This document shows, piece by piece, positions 15,427 through 23,000 of a stretch of DNA of 24,396 bases. The notes beneath the pieces are model-generated. The model did no database searches. It saw nothing but the letters and a program-made list of their open reading frames with translations, and was not told the origin of the DNA. The position numbers were made by a program, and so were the translations under genes. Origin of the DNA: a virus. Position 1 is the stretch's first letter, and each line of letters opens with the position of its first letter. Where the stretch lies: positions 1-24,396 of IMG/VR virus record IMGVR_UViG_3300025127_000267; one strand, written 5' to 3'.

Positions 15427-16263
15427 TTGGGAAGAAATAATTCAAGCCGGCTTGGAAATAAAAAACCAGATCAAGCAGAGGCTCCACCAGTAAGTTTACT
15501 GGATTTTGTTGCTCCAACAGAGATTGTAGATATTCCTTCAAAGGGTAAATACTATGCTAAAGGTCATCCAATGTATGGTAGAGACTCTTTGGAAATCCGA
15601 TTTATGACAGCAAAAGATGAAGACATCTTAACAAACAGGTCATTAATCACAAAGGGAATCGTCCTTGATCGTTTTCTTCAGAGCATCATTATTGATGATT
15701 CAATTGACGTTGGAGATCTTTTAATTGGTGATAAAAATGCTTTGCTGATCGCAGCAAGAGCCACAGCCTATGGTGCTGGTTATGATGCGTCTTTAAAGTG
15801 TCGAGAATGCTCTGTAACGAACGAAATGGTGTTTGACCTAACCAAACCCACATTTATTGCTTCGCGGCTTACAGACACCCTTAACATCGCCGAGAATGAT
15901 GATGAAACGTTCTCCACAACACTTCCAATGTGTAAGTTTAATGTTAAGTTTAGATTATTGACAAACAAAGATGAGACTTATCTGGCTAAATATATTTTGG
16001 ATAACATTGAGAGCGAGTCTTTAAGTGCCACCCTAGAGCAGCTTAAGATTGTCACCCTTCAGATTCAAGATGTTGATGATCAAGAAGTTATTCATAAGGT
16101 GTTAGAGAATATTGTTGCTGCTGATGCCCGGCATTTAAAGTTGTGTCTTGAGGCGGCCACTCCTAATATTGAGATTAAACAAACCATGAAGTGCAAAAAC
16201 TGTGGGCATACAGAGGAGGTAGAGGTCCCATTTGGGATCGACTTTTTTTGGCCTAAGCAATGA
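15427..16263 (+). CDS. gp26-like baseplate/tail assembly protein with zinc-binding-type cysteines
   Basis: The start is TTG at 15427, with GAGGTG ending 4 nt upstream; the first in-frame ATG is about 48 codons later and would remove conserved-looking sequence. The 278-aa protein has two CxxC pairs (C125/C128 and C256/C259, in LKCRECS and MKCKNCGHTEE) that probably bind one zinc. It ends in the aromatic FGIDFFWPKQ. This layout fits the T4 gp26-type baseplate-hub assembly family (Pfam T4_baseplate), although T4 gp26 is shorter (208 aa). Residues ~25-60 contain the VDIPSKGKYYAKGHPMYG segment I associate with that family. The 3' end overlaps the next ORF in another frame, the position gp51 has after gp26 in T4. 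The family call is from memory of patterns, not a search. Confidence 0.68.
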   Translation: MGRNNSSRLGNKKPDQAEAPPVSLLDFVAPTEIVDIPSKGKYYAKGHPMYGRDSLEIRFMTAKDEDILTNRSLITKGIVLDRFLQSIIIDDSIDVGDLLIGDKNALLIAARATAYGAGYDASLKCRECSVTNEMVFDLTKPTFIASRLTDTLNIAENDDETFSTTLPMCKFNVKFRLLTNKDETYLAKYILDNIESESLSATLEQLKIVTLQIQDVDDQEVIHKVLENIVAADARHLKLCLEAATPNIEIKQTMKCKNCGHTEEVEVPFGIDFFWPKQ

Positions 16264-16438
16264 CTACATAGAGTCCGTGTATGAGCAGTTCTTTTTACTT
16301 AAGCATCACGGAGGGTGGAGTTTAACAGAAGCTTATAATTTACCTGTCGGTCTTCGTAAATGGTTTGTAGAACGACTTACAAAACAATTTGAAGATGAGG
16401 CTAAAGAAATAGAGAAGGCTCGTGGAAAGTCAAGATAA
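16232..16438 (+). CDS. Small gp51-like/tail-chaperone-like protein in overlapping frame
   Basis: The 68-codon ORF overlaps the gp26-like gene by 32 bp in the +1 frame. The frame opens after a TAG at 16220-16222, and the only start before the conserved-looking part is TTG at 16232, with AGGAGGT (16214-16220) 11 nt upstream. The next option, GTG at 16277, has a poor SD. The segment YIESVYEQFFLLKHHGGWSL and TEAYNLPVGLRKWFVERL is the sort of helix pair seen in tail assembly chaperone second parts (P-x-x-x-R-x-W/L). The tail is highly charged. It may be made alone from TTG, or as a frameshifted extension of the gp26-like protein at the T7 run (16243-16249). T4 gp51 follows gp26 in the same way. 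The function, helping tape-measure/hub assembly, is inferred from position. Confidence 0.62.
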   Translation: MGSTFFGLSNDYIESVYEQFFLLKHHGGWSLTEAYNLPVGLRKWFVERLTKQFEDEAKEIEKARGKSR

Positions 16439-16465
16439 GGCATCCATGAGCATTTCTAATTTTTG

Positions 16466-16473
16466 ACTATTTA
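16466..16473 (+). promoter_or_regulatory. Late-promoter-like octamer ACTATTTA (P6)
   Basis: The octamer lies in the 56-bp gap after the small overlapping gene and ends 21 nt before the GTG start of the 114-aa gene. It probably drives the tape measure/baseplate operon. Confidence 0.55.
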
Positions 16474-16494
16474 ATAAGAGACGGAGGGATTCGC

Positions 16495-16839
16495 GTGATC
16501 CGTATTGATTTTACAAAGAAAGAGGTTCTTCAAGAGTCTTTTATGAAAATGTGGGGTTTCTGGAATAAGAAACTTCTGAAATACATTTATGGCAAGGATG
16601 CAAACGTTGTTGCTAATCTTAATGAAGAAGATGGAGAGGACGTTAAGTTTGTTATCCGTGGAGAGTATGAAGACGTAAAGGCTTATGCTCGAGCGTTGAG
16701 TCTCGAGAAAGAATACCTTGAGTCCTATGTTGCTCGTGGTAAAGACGACGAAGACACAAAGGCAATCAAAGCCGAACTTGATAAAGCCGCCGCAGACTTT
16801 ACACAGAAGACAAATCTGCCATGGCCTTTCAGAGATTGA
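16495..16839 (+). CDS. Small unknown protein preceding the tape measure
   Basis: The start is GTG at 16495, with CGGAGGG 7-8 nt upstream. The 114-aa product is charged and helical, with MWGFWNKKLLKYIYGKD near the N-terminus and a C-terminal helix rich in Lys, Asp, Glu and Ala, ending TNLPWPFRD. There is no signal peptide, membrane segment or cysteine. It is the first gene after an ACTATTTA motif and ends 10 bp before the tape measure, so it is probably a tail/baseplate assembly helper or minor hub part (the T4 gp28 slot by position). No family is recognised. Confidence 0.6.
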   Translation: MIRIDFTKKEVLQESFMKMWGFWNKKLLKYIYGKDANVVANLNEEDGEDVKFVIRGEYEDVKAYARALSLEKEYLESYVARGKDDEDTKAIKAELDKAAADFTQKTNLPWPFRD

Positions 16840-16849
16840 GGGGACCTAA

Positions 16850-19036
16850 ATGTCAGAACTAGAAAAAAATAAACAACTTTTAACTGAGATTGGTTCACTT
16901 ATTGAGTCCAATAAGGAACTATCTGATAGTCAACTTCAGGTTGAGAGAGATCTTGCCGCTGCTCAGGCTCAATCTTCAGAGGTTCTTGGAGATATAATTG
17001 GTAGGCGAGAAGCGCAAATGCGTCTTCTTGAGGCCGAAATTAATTTACATACCCAAAGCAGACAAGAAACAAAACAAATTATTGATAATATAAGAAGCGG
17101 AAATCTTGCTTTAACAGAACAGAACGATCTAATAGCATCTTTGACACCTGAAGCCAGAAAGGTCCTTGAAGTCTTTCAAGAGATGAACCAAGTATCCGAT
17201 GCTCAAAACAAATATGGTAAAGAACAAAAGAAGTTACTTGGAGATATTGCTGGCTCCATGGGTATTGTTACAATGTCTAGCAGTGGTTTTCTTGGTAATA
17301 TTATTAAAGTTGGTAAAGGTCTTAGTGAAGGTGCTGAGCCAGCGGCAGCTGCATTTGCAGAGAATTTTAAAAACACTTTTAACTTTACTAACTTGACATA
17401 TAGCAGTTTACTGAAGATTGTTGAGGCAACTGTAATGCTTGTAGTAGAGGCTGATAAGGCAACTGCTGCATTGGCACGATCAACAGCCACAGGTAGAGAG
17501 TTTGCCGACTCTATGATTGCTGCTCAGGATGCTGGAAACCTTTTGGGAGTTAGATTAGAAAATGCCGGTAAAGCAACCAGTTCCTTAATCACTCAAACAA
17601 CAAACTTTGTTAACCTTTCAGAAACTGCTCGAACATCTTTGATAACACAAACAGCATTGCTTGAAAAACTTGGAGTAACCAATGCAATGGCAGCAGAGAC
17701 GTTTCAGTTTTTAAACATTAACCTGGGGATGACCGCCGCACAAACAGAGGCAGCGACCACTCAGTTAGCAATGATGGGAACAGAACTTGGTATATCAGCA
17801 GAGCAAATAACCTCTGACTTTAATCAATCTCTTGGAACATTGGCTGTTTATGGATCTAGATCAATGCAGGTTTTCCAAGGTTTAGCATCTGCTGCAAAAG
17901 TCGCTGGGGTTGAAGTTTCAACCTTACTTGGTATTGCTAAAAAGTTTGACACATTCCAGGGCGCCGCAGAGGGCGCCGCAAAATTTAATGCTCTTTTGGG
18001 TACTCAATTATCAACTACTGAGATGTTGATGATGTCTGAGGAAGAAAGAATTGAGACTCTCATAAGACAGACTCAAGCACAAGGTGTTGCTTTTGGAGAC
18101 ATGGACAAATTTAGTCAGATGGCCTTAGCATCTGCTGCGGGTATTGATGATATGAACGAGGCACAAAGAATCTTCGGTATGAACTTGGGACAATACGAAC
18201 AATATAGATCAGAGATGGAAAGAAGCGCTAATGCTCAAAAAGAATTTGAAGAGGCAATTAGAGCCACTGCTGATATTCAAGACAAATTTAAAATTCTTAC
18301 TGCTGAATTTGCCGTCATGGTAAAACCAGTCTTAGAAGGAGTCCACGCAGCATTAGACGGTGTGCTTACTTTCCTTGATTCATTTCCTAAAGAATCTAGA
18401 GAGAGATTCATGCAGATTGTTGGTGCGTTAGGAACATTTGCTATTGCTCTTAAGGTTATTGCCCCTCTAGTAGCAATAGTTACAGGTGGTTTTGGTGGTC
18501 TTGCCGCTGCACTTGGAATTGGTGGTGCAGCCGGTGCGGCAGGTGCAGGTGCAGCCGCAGCAGGTGTTGGGGGTGTCGCTGCTGGTGGTGGTCTTGTCGC
18601 TGGTATTACAGCCGTGACAACTGCTTTGGGGCCATTATTATTAGGCCTCGGTGCATTAGCGGCTGCTGCTGCTGGGTTAGGTGCATTAGGTAAAGTTATA
18701 TTTGGTGCTGATACCTCCTCTATAGATGCAGCATCAGTTAGTATGTCAGAACTTGGCGATAGTGCCCAACGATTAAATGGATCTGAAAGTGTTTTAAATG
18801 TTGGTACTAGACCACAGACATTAGCAAATAATGCGGTGCTAGAGAATGCACAAATTAATAATTTGGCTGTTGATGCCGCAACTGGTCGGACTATTGCTGG
18901 AGTTACCACTAGTGGAGTTAGAGACTTAGACCTAGTTAGTCAACTTTCTAACGCTCTTCGAGGACAACAGATCAGTTTAAATGTTGACGGTCAACAAATG
19001 ACAGCATTTGTAGAGATGAGGGCTAATGCATCATGA
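16850..19036 (+). CDS. Tail tape measure protein (gp29-like role)
   Basis: The 728-aa protein has the standard tape measure design. Residues 1-115 form a long Gln/Glu/Leu/Ala coiled coil (SELEKNKQLLTEIGSLIESN and onward). A largely helical Ala/Thr/Gln-rich body follows, with few prolines. A long hydrophobic Ala/Gly/Val stretch at ~524-617 looks like a cluster of membrane-inserting segments and is where tape measures usually cross the membrane during DNA entry. The C-terminus (~640-728) is polar. It sets tail length; at about 0.15 nm per residue a 728-aa protein suggests a tail of roughly 110 nm. GAGGGGA lies just upstream of the ATG. The next gene starts inside its stop (ATGA overlap), so the pair is coupled. 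Confidence 0.85.
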   Translation: MSELEKNKQLLTEIGSLIESNKELSDSQLQVERDLAAAQAQSSEVLGDIIGRREAQMRLLEAEINLHTQSRQETKQIIDNIRSGNLALTEQNDLIASLTPEARKVLEVFQEMNQVSDAQNKYGKEQKKLLGDIAGSMGIVTMSSSGFLGNIIKVGKGLSEGAEPAAAAFAENFKNTFNFTNLTYSSLLKIVEATVMLVVEADKATAALARSTATGREFADSMIAAQDAGNLLGVRLENAGKATSSLITQTTNFVNLSETARTSLITQTALLEKLGVTNAMAAETFQFLNINLGMTAAQTEAATTQLAMMGTELGISAEQITSDFNQSLGTLAVYGSRSMQVFQGLASAAKVAGVEVSTLLGIAKKFDTFQGAAEGAAKFNALLGTQLSTTEMLMMSEEERIETLIRQTQAQGVAFGDMDKFSQMALASAAGIDDMNEAQRIFGMNLGQYEQYRSEMERSANAQKEFEEAIRATADIQDKFKILTAEFAVMVKPVLEGVHAALDGVLTFLDSFPKESRERFMQIVGALGTFAIALKVIAPLVAIVTGGFGGLAAALGIGGAAGAAGAGAAAAGVGGVAAGGGLVAGITAVTTALGPLLLGLGALAAAAAGLGALGKVIFGADTSSIDAASVSMSELGDSAQRLNGSESVLNVGTRPQTLANNAVLENAQINNLAVDAATGRTIAGVTTSGVRDLDLVSQLSNALRGQQISLNVDGQQMTAFVEMRANAS

Positions 19037-19668
19037 CATTTTATTCAAAAAATTCAATACCAGCGGGATACGCAAAAAAAACTGGGGCTTTTTTAGAGTT
19101 TCAGTCGATGATCGATACAGGTCAAAAAGTTCAGTTTCTTGCTTATTTAGACAACCTATCTCAAGATTTTAGTTCTACCTGGAATGCAGAGCAAGTCTAT
19201 GGTCGAAATGATGATATTGCAACATTCCAAGGAACAAAAAGATCATATTCTATATCCTGGACATTACCAGCAAAAAACTTAGAAGAGGCACAATCAAACT
19301 TGAAAAACTGTGGCATTCTAGTAAAAATGCTCTATCCTCAGTATAACACAGACAGAAAAGATTTAGGGAACCAAGTAGTGTCTCAAAATGCTCTTAGTTT
19401 ATCTAAGTCTCCTTTGATAAGACTGAAATTTGCAAACTTAGTTATCAATTCTGTCAACAATGAAGGGCTGCTTGGATACATAACAAGCGTTAATTGGGCA
19501 CCAAGTTTAGAGATGGGGATGTTTACTGGTAATCAAGAATTTTATCCAAAGGTAATTAGACTATCAATTAACTTCAATGTTCTCCACGAACACCAGTTAG
19601 GATTTAGTAAGTCAAGCACAGAAGAAGATTTTGGTGGTGCTATTGGGTTTCCATTTAAAGGAAAGTAA
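19033..19668 (+). CDS. Probable tail-tube cap / baseplate protein (gp48/gp54-type role)
   Basis: The 211-aa protein follows the tape measure and is translationally coupled to it by a 4-bp ATGA overlap. It has a beta-rich tube-like layout: FLAYLDNLSQDFSSTWNAEQ, VYGRNDDI, a YSISWTLPAKN strand, helix, KMLYPQY, LIRLKFANLVI, GLLGYITSVNWAPSLEMGMF, then YPKVIRLSINFNVLHEHQLG. The L-Y-P, R-x-x-F-A-N and V-L-H-x-H motifs look like hallmarks of a family found between tape measure and LysM genes in large contractile phages. I infer a tube initiator or cap role like T4 gp48/gp54 from order and strand pattern. A baseplate wedge component is the alternative. Confidence 0.58.
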   Translation: MTFYSKNSIPAGYAKKTGAFLEFQSMIDTGQKVQFLAYLDNLSQDFSSTWNAEQVYGRNDDIATFQGTKRSYSISWTLPAKNLEEAQSNLKNCGILVKMLYPQYNTDRKDLGNQVVSQNALSLSKSPLIRLKFANLVINSVNNEGLLGYITSVNWAPSLEMGMFTGNQEFYPKVIRLSINFNVLHEHQLGFSKSSTEEDFGGAIGFPFKGK

Positions 19669-19670
19669 TT

Positions 19671-20003
19671 ATGAGCAGATTTAATTCTAGAGTAAAAGCA
19701 ATCAATGACGATGAAATGTATGAAAACACCCTTGAGGAAAGAGGTGTCAAGCAAATTATACAGTATACTACAGAGGAATTGATTTATCCTGATGAGGAAG
19801 AAAAAGAAAGAATTAATGTTGTCAAGCATGCTTGGACTCAAGGTGATAAATTCTGGAAACTTGCTCTTAAATTTTATGGCGATCAAACTCTTTGGTATAT
19901 CATTGCTCAGTGGAATAAAGCACCAACCGAGGGGCATCTGATGCCAGGAGACATTATTGAGATCCCAACCAACCTTAACGTTGTATTGGGGGCTTTTGAA
20001 TAA
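19671..20003 (+). CDS. 53: LysM-domain baseplate protein (T4 gp53-like)
   Basis: The 110-aa protein has an acidic N-terminal arm (YTTEELIYPDEEEKERINV at ~32-50) and a LysM-like domain at ~50-100. The domain runs VKHAWTQGDKFWKLALKFYG, then DQTLWYIIAQWN, and closes with LMPGDIIEIP, the usual G-D-x-h-x-h-P end of LysM. In T4 gp53, XkdP and P2 gpX, small LysM proteins bind peptidoglycan or clamp baseplate parts. T4 gp53 is longer (196 aa). The stop overlaps the start of the giant downstream gene by one base (TAATG), indicating coupling. The baseplate role is well supported by domain and position; exact equivalence to gp53 is less sure. Confidence 0.72.
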   Translation: MSRFNSRVKAINDDEMYENTLEERGVKQIIQYTTEELIYPDEEEKERINVVKHAWTQGDKFWKLALKFYGDQTLWYIIAQWNKAPTEGHLMPGDIIEIPTNLNVVLGAFE

Positions 20004-23000
20004 TGGCCGATGTAATTTTAGAACTAGATATATTAAACAAAAACATTGATAACACCTTTGATACTGTATTAAGGGCTAGGAAAAAAATTGACGAATTTTT
20101 AGATTTAACAAGCAAAATTGATACAGAGGGATTTAAAAAGTTTGACGACTATTATCCTGATGAGTCAATGTATGCAATGATTAGGTTAATTTTATCTCAA
20201 AAACTTTCGTTTGATGATTTTGTGCAGAATGTCACTTTTTCTGTTACTAACGATCTTGGCGATACCTATTCTGGTACCTGGAGACAGTTGATAGATATTT
20301 ATGAAGATAGAAATGGACCTGGAGGAATCAGAACAAATCCTGGGGCCAGACCTGCTAATGCTCGAGGTGGCATAATTCCTAAATATGATATTATTGAACT
20401 ATGGGGTGGCATTGCATCATATTCTTTAGAGACCACACAAAAAATTGATTTTCCACTGACTAGATTAATAAAACAAAGCTATATGTTTAATGACTTTGAT
20501 AGAATTGTGACCGAAAGGGTTAGGGGATTTTTGTTAGAGGCAAAAACAACCACAATATCACTTTTAAGAATGCCAGGGCCTGGTTCTGTTGAACAAACAA
20601 TTGCAAATCAAAACAATATTAATAGTGGACCAAACAATGTTGCTTTCCCTGCTAGTTCTTTTGCTGAAGATATAAAAAACCCAGTATTTGTAGATAAATT
20701 CTTAGGAAACTCTCTGGCCAGTGGTAATTTTGAATTAGACCCAAATGACGTATCAGATTCTTGGTTTGATAGTGTCATATCTTTTCTGTTAAATGATAAA
20801 TTACCAACTAAATCAATCCGATCAAAGATGGAAGAGGACTATTCCTTATTTATCCAAGCTGTTATTGAAGACAGTATTGATATCGCAACCAATGATAATC
20901 AATCAACACTACTGGATAAATTACAAAGCACAGTTCAACAATCTGTTGATAACCCAATGACATTGGATGAAGATAAAATAAATCTATCAACATCTGGTCT
21001 ATATTCTTTGATTGCTAGGTATTTTGAAAACACAAGAAGACAGGCATTCTATGATCAAGAACAAATAGAGTTGACAGATGAAGAAATTGCTGCTGGTGTT
21101 ACCGCACAGGATAAAATAGAGCAGCAAGTCACACAAGAATTATCAGATGCACCTGCTGGGGCTGATGTTGAAGAGCCTGAACTTACTGAAGAAGATATTA
21201 AAAATCGACAAAGATTTTTCAAACAGTGTGCCTTAATGATGAACTTACCTATTTTGTCTGAGGCTTTTACAGACATTATTAAACAAAGAGTAGAGACTAA
21301 AATCAACAATAGACAGAATTTTACAGGCCCTGTGAATAATACTTGTGGTGTCTTAACAGAGCAGTTTAATAACATGCCATTTGATGGTAGATTATTTATG
21401 GTATCAAACCCTCAAGATCAGTCTGCTACTTTAAGTAAAATGTTGAATTCTAACGTGGCTAAAGAATTGTTCAATATACCACCCGCTGTGCTATCATCAC
21501 TAGTTCCAAAAATTAAGTTATACCGGGTTGAAAATACTGACGAGGGTATAAAGAAAACAGAGTTTGTTTTTGATTCATCTGAGGATCTAAATAGGCAAAG
21601 AAATTTTATGAAAGCAACAAATTTCCTTGATATGCCATTTGATAAAGGCTCAGGCGTTGGTCTTAAAGATTTTAGCTTTGAATTCAATGGTACAAACCCT
21701 GCGGAGTCTCGAAAAGATATTAAGGCATCACTAACACTGCACTTTCAATCATTTGATGATTTTGTAGCCGATAGAAAAAGCTATAATAATGAAAAATACG
21801 CTTTTGTAGACTTGATTATTCATTCTGATGAAGTTGATAATGTTTTACTTCATCCTGATCAGTATAATCCGTCTTTTTACAGAATAATGGCAGAAGTAGG
21901 TTATCATATTCCATCCAAAGAAGAATTGCAAGCGATGTTCCCTTGGTATCAAAATGTTGAAAACCTTGTTGAAGCGCTTAAAAGAACTAATAAAGCATTT
22001 TATCTCTGCATGATTGATCATGATTTTAATATTAATGTTGATGGAACAGTAAACTTAACAGTTAGTTATGGTGCTTATGTTGAAACGATACTCAAAACAC
22101 ATCAATATGATGCCTTAGCAACACCAGATGTAGTTGCACAAAGAAAAGTAAACACCAAACAGTACCTAGACGCTCTTAAAAGCAATCAATGTACACAAGA
22201 TCAGTTACAGAGAATATTAGCAGCACTTGATGCACAAGAGGCAGCCTTAAGAGAGAAGTCTCTCAAATCAATAATACAAAGATTAGTTGAAAGAAATAAA
22301 ATTTTTGTTTGTGAGATCTCCACAGCGCAGGCATCTTCATACAGAAGATTTGGTTTTTTTAAGAAAAAGCCAGAGTTAAAGGGTCTAGTGTCTAAAAGTA
22401 AAGAAGTGACTCAAGATGATGTTGTCAAGCAAGGACAAGAAACAGGGGTTACAGAGACAATTCTCACTCAAGTTTATTTACCAGAGGATTACAACTTTAA
22501 TTCTCCTCATGACAATACAATACAGTATTTTTATTTTGGCGATTTATTGCACACTGTGCTTGACACCATGTATGAAGATGGAAGCCCATCAAAATTAAGA
22601 GAAGAAGTTGAAAATTGTCGTTTTATTTTAGGTAGTTTTGATTTTGATGTTTACAAAGATGCTGGTAATTTAGATCACACTGTCAATATAGCACAAATAC
22701 CAATATCAGTAGAATATTTTGCTGATTGGTTTCAAGATAACGTTCTTAAGAAGGGTGACACAAGAAAATCTTTTCCAATTGTTACATTTATCAGAAATTT
22801 ATCAAGTAAATTATTGCAACAGTCCTTACTTGAAAGCTGTATTAACAGAAGAATTGATAAAAACTTTAGCTTTCAGACCGGACAGATTACTGCATATAAC
22901 AAAGCTGGTAATCCTTTAAGATCAATTTTTGGAGAACAAAATGTAGAACCCATTATAAACATTGATGAACATCGTCCAACAGAAAGTGTTGGTGTTTTTC

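Noticed and set aside
18277-18909. 210-codon open frame on the minus strand opposite the tape measure
   Set aside because: It mirrors the Ala/Gly-rich codons of the hydrophobic region; the translated product is Pro/Ala low complexity, and no minus-strand gene is otherwise supported.
21055-21687. Minus-strand open frames opposite the giant hub-like gene
   Set aside because: The + frame is open for 1464 codons with motif-bearing protein; the minus frames are chance openings.
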